The notes under the pieces: generated by a model
What the model was told of the DNA's origin: nothing
Seen by the model: only the letters and a program-made list of their open reading frames with translations
Database searches by the model: none
Program-made: the position numbers and the translations under genes
Shown: positions 1-10,700 of the stretch, piece by piece
How the letters are laid out: each line of letters starts with the position of its first letter
Position numbering within the stretch: the stretch's first letter is position 1
From: Terebella lapidaria
Taxonomy: Eukaryota > Annelida > Polychaeta > Terebellida > Terebellidae
Reading direction: 5' to 3'
DNA: 64,000 nucleotides
Assembly (NCBI GenBank): GCA_949152475.1
Contig: OX424559.1
Span: forward strand, 36,811,119-36,875,118

Positions 1-23
1 ACGATGAGCGCCTATGCTATAAC

Positions 24-60
24 ATGGGGTCAAAAAAATAACTCTCAGAAACGGCCCCAT
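24..60 (+). other. Inverted repeat in each monomer (possible hairpin), shown in unit 1
   Basis: Monomer positions 24-31 (ATGGGGTC) and 53-60 (GGCCCCAT) are inverted repeats: seven of eight positions pair as Watson-Crick and one as G-T wobble. The intervening 21 bases begin with the A7 tract. The structure recurs in nearly every unit. Several variants fall in the stem, for example G-to-A at 3171, 3327, 4270, 5056, 5838 and 22952, T-to-C at 5366 and 6306, and C-to-T at 46523 and 48572, so the stem is not strictly conserved. In a transcript it could fold as a hairpin. In DNA it could favour cruciform extrusion. Whether either happens is unknown. Confidence 0.6.
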
Positions 61-68
61 TTTATGTC

Positions 69-82
69 ACAATGTACAGTGT
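69..82 (+). other. Near-palindrome centred on TGTACA, shown in unit 1
   Basis: Monomer positions 69-82 (ACAATGTACAGTGT) form a 14 bp dyad with one mismatched pair. The central TGTACA (73-78) is a perfect palindrome. A C-to-G change at monomer position 77, giving TGTAGAG, breaks the centre in five units (3690, 5416, 6358, 45918, 57073). A C-to-T change at 4475 breaks it in another. Such a dyad could be a protein-binding site, but nothing in the window demonstrates binding. Confidence 0.5.
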
Positions 83-118
83 CCCTAGACTAACTATTAG
101 CCACAAACACTCGCTGAA

Positions 119-137
119 TAAATTAACTTAAAATTTA
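119..137 (+). other. AT-rich dyad and A-tracts, shown in unit 1
   Basis: Monomer positions 119-124 (TAAATT) and 132-137 (AATTTA) are a perfect 6 bp inverted repeat around a 7 base spacer. The stretch also holds AAAATTT at 130-136, the A-tract/T-tract type associated with intrinsic DNA curvature, about one helical turn from AAATT at 120-124. The A7 tract at 32-38 and T4 at 60-63 are further bending or nucleosome-disfavouring elements. The outer T at 119 changes to A at 42664, 43605 and 44704, and A122 or its neighbour changes to T at 5306 and 6246. Curvature and dyad symmetry are recurrent traits of centromeric satellites that lack a CENP-B box. Applying this here is inference. Confidence 0.5.
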
Positions 138-180
138 CGATATGCCCATTATAAACTACGATGAGCGCCTATGCTATAAC
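136..180 (+). repeat. Imperfect internal tandem duplication across the unit junction
   Basis: Monomer positions 136-156 and the following segment, position 157 of one unit to 23 of the next (136-156 and 157-180 in the window), look like diverged tandem copies. Both begin TACGAT, both contain a GCC-rich middle followed by AT, and both end TATAAAC or TATAAC. The second copy is 3 bp longer. This suggests that the present 157 bp monomer grew partly from a roughly 21-24 bp duplication. The alignment was made by eye and needs small gaps, so chance similarity between short AT-rich strings is possible. Confidence 0.45.
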
Positions 181-1570
181 ATGGGGTCAAGAAAATAACT
201 CTCAGAAACGGCCCCATTTTATGTCACAATGTACAGTGTCCCTAGACTAACTATTAGCCACAAACACTCGCTGAATAAATTAACTTAAAATTTACGATAT
301 GCCCATTATAAACTACGATGAGCGCCTATGCTATAACATGGGGTCAAAAAAATAACTCTCAGAAACGGCCCCATTTTATGTCACAATGTACAGTGTCCCT
401 AGACTAACTATTAGCCACAAACACTCGCTGAATAAATTAACTTAAAATTTACGATATGCCCATTATAAACTACGATGAGCGCCTATGCTATAACATGGGG
501 TCAAAAAAATAACTCTCAGAAACGGCCCCATTTTATGTCACAATGTACAGTGTCCCTAGACTAACTATTAGCCACAAACACTCGCTGAATAAATTAACTT
601 AAAATTTACGATATGCCCATTATAAACTACGATGAGCGCCTATGCTATAACATGGGGTCAAGAAAATAACTCTCAGAAACGGCCCCATTTTATGTCACAA
701 TGTACAGTGTCCCTAGACTAACTATTAGCCACAAACACTCGCTGAATAAATTAACTTAAAATTTACGATATGCCCATTATAAACTACGATGAGCGCCTAT
801 GCTATAACATGGGGTCAAAAAAATAACTCTCAGAAACGGCCCCATTTTATGTCACAATGTACAGTGTCCCTAGACTAACTATTAGCCACAAACACTCGCT
901 GAATAAATTAACTTAAAATTTACGATATGCCCATTATAAACTACGATGAGCGCCTATGCTATAACATGGGGTCAAAAAAATAACTCTCAGAAACGGCCCC
1001 ATTTTATGTCACAATGTACAGTGTCCCTAGACTAACTATTAGCCACAAACACTCGCTGAATAAATTAACTTAAAATTTACGATATGCCCATTATAAACTA
1101 CGATGAGCGCCTATGCTATAACATGGGGTCAAGAAAATAACTCTCAGAAACGGCCCCATTTTATGTCACAATGTACAGTGTCCCTAGACTAACTATTAGC
1201 CACAAACACTCGCTGAATAAATTAACTTAAAATTTACGATATGCCCATTATAAACTACGATGAGCGCCTATGCTATAACATGGGGTCAAAAAAATAACTC
1301 TCAGAAACGGCCCCATTTTATGTCACAATGTACAGTGTCCCTAGACTAACTATTAGCCACAAACACTCGCTGAATAAATTAACTTAAAATTTACGATATG
1401 CCCATTATAAACTACGATGAGCGCCTATGCTATAACATGGGGTCAAGAAAAATAACTCTCAGAAACGGCCCCATTTTATGTCACAATGTACAGTGTCCCT
1501 AGACTAACTATTAGCCACAAACACTCGCTGAATAAATTAACTTAAAATTTACGATATGCCCATTATAAAC
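158..1570 (+). repeat. Trimeric higher-order pattern, 471 bp, at the left of the window
   Basis: A G replaces the third A of the A7 tract (monomer position 34) at 191, 662 and 1133, which are units 2, 5 and 8. These are exactly 471 bp, or three monomers, apart. Units 3, 4, 6, 7 and 9 have the unbroken A7. The same change occurs at 1447 in unit 10, which also carries one extra A and falls out of register. I saw this substitution nowhere else in the window. A periodic marker like this is the signature of amplification of a three-monomer block, so the window may open near the edge of a trimer-based domain lying to the left. Only one marker supports it. Confidence 0.65.
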
Positions 1571-2822
1571 TACGATGAGCGCCTATGCTATAACATGGGG
1601 TCAAAAAAATAACTCTCAGAAACGGCCCCATTTTATGTCACAATGTACAGTGTCCCTAGACTAACTATTAGCCACAAACACTCGCTGAATAAATTAACTT
1701 AAAATTTACGATATGCCCATTATAAACTACGATGAGCGCCTATGCTATAACATGGGGTCAAAAAAATAACTCTCAGAAACGGCCCCATTTTATGTCACAA
1801 TGTACAGTGTCCCTAGACTAACTATTAGCCACAAACACTCGCTGAATAAATTAACTTAAAATTTACGATATGCCCATTATAAACTACGATGAGCGCCTAT
1901 GCTATAACATGGGGTCAAAAAAATAACTCTCAGAAACGGCCCCATTTTATGTCACAATGTACAGTGTCCCTAGACTAACTATTAGCCACAAACACTCGCT
2001 GAATAAATTAACTTAAAATTTACGATATGCCCATTATAAACTACGATGAGCGCCTATGCTATAACATGGGGTCAAAAAAATAACTCTCAGAAACGGCCCC
2101 ATTTTATGTCACAATGTACAGTGTCCCTAGACTAACTATTAGCCACAAACACTCGCTGAATAAATTAACTTAAAATTTACGATATGCCCATTATAAACTA
2201 CGATGAGCGCCTATGCTATAACATGGGGTCAAAAAAATAACTCTCAGAAACGGCCCCATTTTATGTCACAATGTACAGTGTCCCTAGACTAACTATTAGC
2301 CACAAACACTCGCTGAATAAATTAACTTAAAATTTACGATATGCCCATTATAAACTACGATGAGCGCCTATGCTATAACATGGGGTCAAAAAAAATAACT
2401 CTCAGAAACGGCCCCATTTTATGTCACAATGTACAGTGTCCCTAGACTAACTATTAGCCACAAACACTCGCTGAATAAATTAACTTAAAATTTACGATAT
2501 GCCCATTATAAACTACGATGAGCGCCTATGCTATAACATGGGGTCAAAAAAATAACTCTCAGAAACGGCCCCATTTTATGTCACAATGTACAGTGTCCCT
2601 AGACTAACTATTAGCCACAAACACTCGCTGAATAAATTAACTTAAAATTTACGATATGCCCATTATAAACTACGATGAGCGCCTATGCTATAACATGGGG
2701 TCAAAAAAATAACTCTCAGAAACGGCCCCATTTTATGTCACAATGTACAGTGTCCCTAGACTAACTATTAGCCACAAACACTCGCTGAATAAATTAACTT
2801 AAAATTTACGATATGCCCATTA

Positions 2823-3136
2823 TAAACTACGATGAGCGCCTTTGCTATAACATGGGGTCAAAAAAATAACTCTCAGAAACGGCCCCATTTTATGTCACAA
2901 TGTACAGTGTCCCTAGACTAACTATTAGCCACAAACACTCGCTGAATAAATTAACTTAAAATTTACGATATGCCCATTATAAACTACGATGAGCGCCTTT
3001 GCTATAACATGGGGTCAAAAAAATAACTCTCAGAAACGGCCCCATTTTATGTCACAATGTACAGTGTCCCTAGACTAACTATTAGCCACAAACACTCGCT
3101 GAATAAATTAACTTAAAATTTACGATATGCCCATTA
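2823..3136 (+). repeat. Two adjacent monomers sharing GCCTTTGCT
   Basis: Monomer position 14 changes from A to T at 2842 and 2999, exactly 157 bp apart, and in no other unit that I saw. The simplest reading is a single-monomer duplication or a conversion between neighbours. It is the smallest visible amplification event in the array. Confidence 0.7.
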
Positions 3137-3613
3137 TAAACTACGATGAGCGCCTATGCTATAACATGGGATCAAAAAAATAACTCTCAGAAACGGCCCC
3201 ATTTTATGTCACAATGTACAGTGTCCCTAGACTAACTATTAGCCACAAACACTCGCTGAATAAATTAACTTAAAATTTACGATATGCCCATTATAAACTA
3301 CGATGAGCGCCTATGCTATAACATGGAGTCAAAAAAATAACTCTCAGAAACGGCCCCATTTTATGTCACAATGTACAGTGTCCCTAGACTAACTATTAGC
3401 CACAAACACTCGCTGAATAAATTAACTTAAAATTTACGATATGCCCATTATAAACTACGATGAGTGCCTATGCTATAACATGGGGTCAAAAAAATAACTC
3501 TCAGAAACGGCCCCATTTTATGTCACAATGTACAGTGTCCCTAGACTAACTATTAGCCACAAACACTCGCTGAATAAATTAACTTAAAATTTACGATATG
3601 CCCATTATAAACT

Positions 3614-3770
3614 ACGATGAGCGACTATGCTATAACATGGGGTCAAAAAAATAACTCTCAGAAACGGCCCCATTTTATGTCACAATGTAGAGTGTCCCTT
3701 TACTAACTATTAGCCACAAACACTCGCTGAATAAATTAACTTAAAATTTACGATATGCCCATTATAAACT
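3614..3770 (+). repeat. Most diverged single monomer in the left zone
   Basis: This unit carries four substitutions: C-to-A at 3624, C-to-G at 3690, and A-to-T with G-to-T at the adjacent positions 3700-3701. Most units have none or one. The 3690 change is the same C77G variant seen 11 and 17 units further on at 5416 and 6358. It therefore may be a relic of an older monomer type, or a source of markers later spread by conversion. Confidence 0.7.
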
Positions 3771-5305
3771 ACGATGAGCGCCTATGCTATAACATGGGGT
3801 CAAAAAAATAACTCTCAGAAACGGCCCCATTTTATGTCACAATGTACAGTGTCCCTAGACTAACTATTAGCCACAAACACTCGCTGAATAAATTAACTTT
3901 AAATTTACGATATGCCCATTATAAACTACGATGAGCGCCTATGCTATAACATGGGGTCAAAAAAATAACTCTCAGAAACGGCCCCATTTTATGTCACAAT
4001 GTACAGTGTCCCTAGACTAACTATTAGCCACAAACACTCGCTGAATAAATTAACTTAAAATTTACGATATGCCCATTATAAACTACGATGAGCGCCTATG
4101 CTATAACATGGGGTCAAAAAAATAACTCTCAGAAACGGCCCCATTTTATGTCACAATGTACAGTGTCCCTAGACTAACTATTAGCCACAAACACTCGCTG
4201 AATAAATTAACTTAAAATTTACGATATGCCCATTATAAACTACGATGAGCGCCTATGCTATAACATGGGATCAAAAAAATAACTCTCAGAAACGGCCCCA
4301 TTTTATGTCACAATGTACAGTGTCCCTAGACTAACTATTAGCCACAAACACTCGCTGAATAAATTAACTTAAAATTTACGATATGCCCATTATAAACTAC
4401 GATGAGCGCCTATGCTATAACATGGGGTCAAAAAAATAACTCTCAGAAACGGCCCCATTTTATGTCACAATGTATAGTGTCCCTAGACTAACTATTAGCC
4501 ACAAACACTCGCTGAATAAATTAACTTAAAATTTACGATATGCCCATTATAAACTACGATGAGCGCCTATGCTATAACATGGGGTCAAAAAAAATAACTC
4601 TCAGAAACGGCCCCATTTTATGTCACAATGTACAGTGTCCCTAGACTAACTATTAGCCACAAACACTCGCTGAATAAATTAACTTAAAATTTACGATATG
4701 CCCATTATAAACTACGATGAGCGCCTATGCTATAACATGGGGTCAAAAAAATAACTCTCAGAAACGGCCCCATTTTATGTCACAATGTACAGTGTCCCTA
4801 GACTAACTATTAGCCACAAACACTCGCTGAATAAATTAACTTAAAATTTACGATATGCCCATTATAAACTACGATGAGCGCCTATGCTATAACATGGGGT
4901 CAAAAAAATAACTCTCAGAAACGGCCCCATTTTATGTCACAATGTACAGTGTCCCTAGACTAACTATTAGCCACAAACACTCGCTGAATAAATTAACTTA
5001 AAATTTACGATATGCCCATTATAAACTACGATGAGCGCCTATGCTATAACATGGGATCAAAAAAATAACTCTCAGAAACGGCCCCATTTTATGTCACAAT
5101 GTACAGTGTCCCTAGACTAACTATTAGCCACAAACACTCGCTGAATAAATTAACTTAAAATTTACGATATGCCCATTATAAACTACGATGAGCGCCTATG
5201 CTATAACATGGGGTCAAAAAAATAACTCTCAGAAACGGCCCCATTTTATGTCACAATGTACAGTGTCCCTAGACTAACTATTAGCCACAAACACTCGCTG
5301 AATAA

Positions 5306-6704
5306 TTTAACTTAAAATTTACGATATGCCCACTATAAACTACGATGAGCGCCTATGCTATAACACGGGGTCAAAAAAATAACTCAGAAACGGCCCCATT
5401 TTATGTCACAATGTAGAGTGTCCCTAGACTAACTATTAGCCACAAACACTCGCTGAATAAATTAACTTAAAATTTACGATATGCCCATTATAAACTACGA
5501 TGAGCGCCTATGCTATAACATGGGGTCAAAAAAATAACTCTCAGAAACGGCCCCATTTTATGTCACAATGTACAGTGTCCCTAGACTAACTATTAGCCAC
5601 AAACACTCGCTGAATAAATTAACTTAAAATTTACGATATGCCCATTATAAACTACGATGAGCGCCTATGCTATAACATGGGGTCAAAAAAATAACTCTCA
5701 GAAACGGCCCCATTTTATGTCACAATGTACAGTGTCCCTAGACTAACTATTAGCCACAAACGCTCGCTGAATAAATTAACTTAAAATTTACGATATGCCC
5801 ATTATAAACTACGATGAGCGCCTATGCTATAACATGGAGTCAAAAAAATAACTCTCAGAAACGGCCCCATTTTATGTCACAATGTACAGTGTCCCTAGAC
5901 TAACTATTAGCCACAAACACTCGCTGAATAAATTAACTTAAAATTTACGATATGCCCATTATAAACTACGATGAGCGCCTATGCTATAACATGGGGTCAA
6001 AAAAATAACTCTCAGAAACGGCCCCATTTTATGTCACAATGTACAGTGTCCCTAGACTAACTATTAGCCACAAACACTCGCTGAATAAATTAACTTAAAA
6101 TTTATGATATGCCCATTATAAACTACGATGAGCGCCTATGCTATAACATGGGGTCAAAAAAATAACTCTCAGAAACGGCCCCATTTTATGTCACAATGTA
6201 CAGTGTCCCTAGACTAACTATTAGCCACAAACACTCGCTGAATAATTTAACTTAAAATTTACGATATGCCCACTATAAACTACGACGAGCGCCTATGCTA
6301 TAACACGGGGTCAAAAAAATAACTCTCAGAAACGGCCCCATTTTATGTCACAATGTAGAGTGTCCCTAGACTAACTATTAGCCACAAACACTCGCTGAAT
6401 AAATTAACTTAAAATTTACGATATGCCCATTATAAACTACGATGAGCGCCTATGCTATAACATGGGGTCAAAAAAATAACTCTCAGAAACGGCCCCATTT
6501 TATGTCACAATGTACAGTGTCCCTAGACTAACTATTAGCCACAAACACTCGCTGAATAAATTAACTTAAAATTTACGATATGCCCATTATAAACTACGAT
6601 GAGCGCCTATGCTATAACATGGGGTCAAAAAAATAACTCTCAGAAACGGCCCCATTTTATGTCACAATGTACAGTGTCCCTAGACTAACTATTAGCCACA
6701 AACG
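5306..6704 (+). repeat. Duplicated hexamer block, 942 bp higher-order repeat
   Basis: A set of linked variants occurs twice at a six-monomer spacing: A-to-T at 5306 and 6246; T-to-C at 5333 and 6273; T-to-C at 5366 and 6306; C-to-G at 5416 and 6358; A-to-G at 5762 and 6704. The first three pairs are 940 bp apart and the last two 942 bp. The difference is explained by a 2 bp (CT) deletion near 5385 that only the first copy has. Private changes (5838 in the first copy; 6105, 6286 and 6733 nearby or in the second) show that mutation continued after the duplication. This is one tandem duplication of at least six monomers. I did not see a third copy. Confidence 0.85.
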
Positions 6705-7788
6705 CTCGCTGAATAAATTAACTTAAAATTTACAATATGCCCATTATAAACTACGATGAGCGCCTATGCTATAACATGGGGTCAAAAAAATAACTCTCAG
6801 AAACGGCCCCATTTTATGTCACAATGTACAGTGTCCCTAGACTAACTATTAGCCACAAACACTCGCTGAATAAATTAACTTAAAATTTACGATATGCCCA
6901 TTATAAACTACGATGAGCGCCTATGCTATAACATGGGGTCAAAAAAATAACTCTCAGAAACGGCCCCATTTTATGTCACAATGTACAGTGTCCCTAGACT
7001 AACTATTAGCCACAAACACTCGCTGAATAAATTAACTTAAAATTTACGATATGCCCATTATAAACTACGATGAGCGCCTATGCTATAACATGGGGTCAAA
7101 AAAATAACTCTCAGAAACGGCCCCATTTTATGTCACAATGTACAGTGTCCCTAGACTAACTATTAGCCACAAACACTCGCTGAATAAATTAACTTAAAAT
7201 TTACGATATGCCCATTATAAACTACGATGAGCGCCTATGCTATAACATGGGGTCAAAAAAATAACTCTCAGAAACGGCCCCATTTTATGTCACAATGTAC
7301 AGTGTCCCTAGACTAACTATTAGCCACAAACACTCGCTGAATAAATTAACTTAAAATTTACGATATGCCCATTATAAACTACGATGAGCGCCTATGCTAT
7401 AACATGGGGTCAAAAAAATAACTCTCAGAAACGGCCCCATTTTATGTCACAATGTACAGTGTCCCTAGACTAACTATTAGCCACAAACACTCGCTGAATA
7501 AATTAACTTAAAATTTACGATATGCCCATTATAAACTACGATGAGCGCCTATGCTATAACATGGGGTCAAAAAAATAACTCTCAGAAACGGCCCCATTTT
7601 ATGTCACAATGTACAGTGTCCCTAGACTAACTATTAGCCACAAACACTCGCTGAATAAATTAACTTAAAATTTACGATATGCCCATTATAAACTACGATG
7701 AGCGCCTATGCTATAACATGGGGTCAAAAAAATAACTCTCAGAAACGGCCCCATTTTATGTCACAATGTACAGTGTCCCTAGACTAAG

Positions 7789-10700
7789 TATTAGCCACAA
7801 ACACTCGCTGAATAAATTAACTTAAAATTTACGATATGCCCATTATAAACTACGATGAGCGCCTATGCTATAACATGGGGTCAAAAAAATAACTCTCAGA
7901 AACGGCCCCATTTTATGTCACAATGTACAGTGTCCCTAGACTAACTATTAGCCACAAACACTCGCTGAATAAATTAACTTAAAATTTACGATATGCCCAT
8001 TATAAACTACGATGAGCGCCTATGCTATAACATGGGGTCAAAAAAATAACTCTCAGAAACGGCCCCATTTTATGTCACAATGTACAGTGTCCCTAGACTA
8101 ACTATTAGCCACAAACACTCGCTGAATAAATTAACTTAAAATTTACGATATGCCCATTATAAACTACGATGAGCGCCTATGCTATAACATGGGGTCAAAA
8201 AAATAACTCTCAGAAACGGCCCCATTTTATGTCACAATGTACAGTGTCCCTAGACTAACTATTAGCCACAAACACTCGCTGAATAAATTAACTTAAAATT
8301 TACGATATGCCCATTATAAACTACGATGAGCGCCTATGCTATAACATGGGGTCAAAAAAATAACTCTCAGAAACGGCCCCATTTTATGTCACAATGTACA
8401 GTGTCCCTAGACTAACTATTAGCCACAAACACTCGCTGAATAAATTAACTTAAAATTTACGATATGCCCATTATAAACTACGATGAGCGCCTATGCTATA
8501 ACATGGGGTCAAAAAAATAACTCTCAGAAACGGCCCCATTTTATGTCACAATGTACAGTGTCCCTAGACTAACTATTAGCCACAAACACTCGCTGAATAA
8601 ATTAACTTAAAATTTACGATATGCCCATTATAAACTACGATGAGCGCCTATGCTATAACATGGGGTCAAAAAAATAACTCTCAGAAACGGCCCCATTTTA
8701 TGTCACAATGTACAGTGTCCCTAGACTAACTATTAGCCACAAACACTCGCTGAATAAATTAACTTAAAATTTACGATATGCCCATTATAAACTACGATGA
8801 GCGCCTATGCTATAACATGGGGTCAAAAAAATAACTCTCAGAAACGGCCCCATTTTATGTCACAATGTACAGTGTCCCTAGACTAACTATTAGCCACAAA
8901 CACTCGCTGAATAAATTAACTTAAAATTTACGATATGCCCATTATAAACTACGATGAGCGCCTATGCCATAACATGGGGTCAAAAAAATAACTCTCAGAA
9001 ACGGCCCCATTTTATGTCACAATGTACAGTGTCCCTAGACTAACTATTAGCCACAAACACTCGCTGAATAAATTAACTTAAAATTTACGATATGCCCATT
9101 ATAAACTACGATGAGCGCCTATGCTATAACATGGGGTCAAAAAAATAACTCTCAGAAACGGCCCCATTTTATGTCACAATGTACAGTGTCCCTAGACTAA
9201 CTATTAGCCACAAACACTCGCTGAATAAATTAACTTAAAATTTACGATATGCCCATTATAAACTACGATGAGCGCCTATGCTATAACATGGGGTCAAAAA
9301 AATAACTCTCAGAAACGGCCCCATTTTATGTCACAATGTACAGTGTCCCTAGACTAACTATTAGCCACAAACACTCGCTGAATAAATTAACTTAAAATTT
9401 ACGATATGCCCATTATAAACTACGATGAGCGCCTATGCTATAACATGGGGTCAAAAAAATAACTCTCAGAAACGGCCCCATTTTATGTCACAATGTACAG
9501 TGTCCCTAGACTAACTATTAGCCACAAACACTCGCTGAATAAATTAACTTAAAATTTACGATATGCCCATTATAAACTACGATGAGCGCCTATGCTATAA
9601 CATGGGGTCAAAAAAATAACTCTCAGAAACGGCCCCATTTTATGTCACAATGTACAGTGTCCCTAGACTAACTATTAGCCACAAACACTCGCTGAATAAA
9701 TTAACTTAAAATTTACGATATGCCCATTATAAACTACGATGAGCGCCTATGCTATAACATGGGGTCAAAAAAATAACTCTCAGAAACGGCCCCATTTTAT
9801 GTCACAATGTACAGTGTCCCTAGACTAACTATTAGCCACAAACACTCGCTGAATAAATTAACTTAAAATTTACGATATGCCCATTATAAACTACGATGAG
9901 CGCCTATGCTATAACATGGGGTCAAAAAAATAACTCTCAGAAACGGCCCCATTTTATGTCACAATGTACAGTGTCCCTAGACTAACTATTAGCCACAAAC
10001 ACTCGCTGAATAAATTAACTTAAAATTTACGATATGCCCATTATAAACTACGATGAGCGCCTATGCTATAACATGGGGTCAAAAAAATAACTCTCAGAAA
10101 CGGCCCCATTTTATGTCACAATGTACAGTGTCCCTAGACTAACTATTAGCCACAAACACTCGCTGAATAAATTAACTTAAAATTTACGATATGCCCATTA
10201 TAAACTACGATGAGCGCCTATGCTATAACATGGGGTCAAAAAAATAACTCTCAGAAACGGCCCCATTTTATGTCACAATGTACAGTGTCCCTAGACTAAC
10301 TATTAGCCACAAACACTCGCTGAATAAATTAACTTAAAATTTACGATATGCCCATTATAAACTACGATGAGCGCCTATGCTATAACATGGGGTCAAAAAA
10401 ATAACTCTCAGAAACGGCCCCATTTTATGTCACAATGTACAGTGTCCCTAGACTAACTATTAGCCACAAACACTCGCTGAATAAATTAACTTAAAATTTA
10501 CGATATGCCCATTATAAACTACGATGAGCGCCTATGCTATAACATGGGGTCAAAAAAATAACTCTCAGAAACGGCCCCATTTTATGTCACAATGTACAGT
10601 GTCCCTAGACTAACTATTAGCCACAAACACTCGCTGAATAAATTAACTTAAAATTTACGATATGCCCATTATAAACTACGATGAGCGCCTATGCTATAAC

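Larger units (their letters stand above)
1..157 (+). repeat. Reference monomer (unit 1) defining positions 1-157
   Basis: This unit matches the majority sequence and is used here as the coordinate system for all variants. Landmarks by monomer position: ACGATGAGCGCC at 1-12; a G4 run at 26-29; an A7 tract at 32-38; a C4 run at 55-58; TGTACA at 73-78; CCCTAG at 83-88; AAATTAA at 120-126; AAAATTT at 130-136; GCCCATTATAAACT at 144-157. It has five CpG (positions 2, 9, 52, 112, 138) against about 5.0 expected. Forward-strand stops occur at 5, 20, 39, 86, 91, 98, 115, 119, 124, 129 and 152, covering all three frames; reverse-strand stops also cover all three. The start of the unit is arbitrary, because the true repeat boundary cannot be known from a head-to-tail array. 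Confidence 0.98.

Noticed and set aside
81..100. Telomere-like motif (CCCTAG, TTAG)
   Set aside because: CCCTAG and TTAG occur once per unit as isolated strings. There is no tandem short telomeric repeat of any known type.
90..100. Small inverted repeat CTAA-CTA-TTAG
   Set aside because: The stem is only 4 bp with a 3 base loop and does not extend further; it is expected by chance in AT-rich DNA.
1..157. CENP-B box in the monomer
   Set aside because: The box needs a TTCG core with downstream CGGG (or the reverse complement). Neither TTCG nor CGAA occurs in the monomer.
1..157. tRNA, 5S rRNA or Pol III-derived origin of the monomer
   Set aside because: I could find no convincing A-box/B-box pair, cloverleaf or 5S-like segment. 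The TTTT run alone is not evidence of a Pol III gene.
3171..5056. Higher-order repeat based on the ATGGGATC variant (3171, 4270, 5056)
   Set aside because: The spacings are seven and then five monomers and no second marker is linked, so a shared amplification is not supported.
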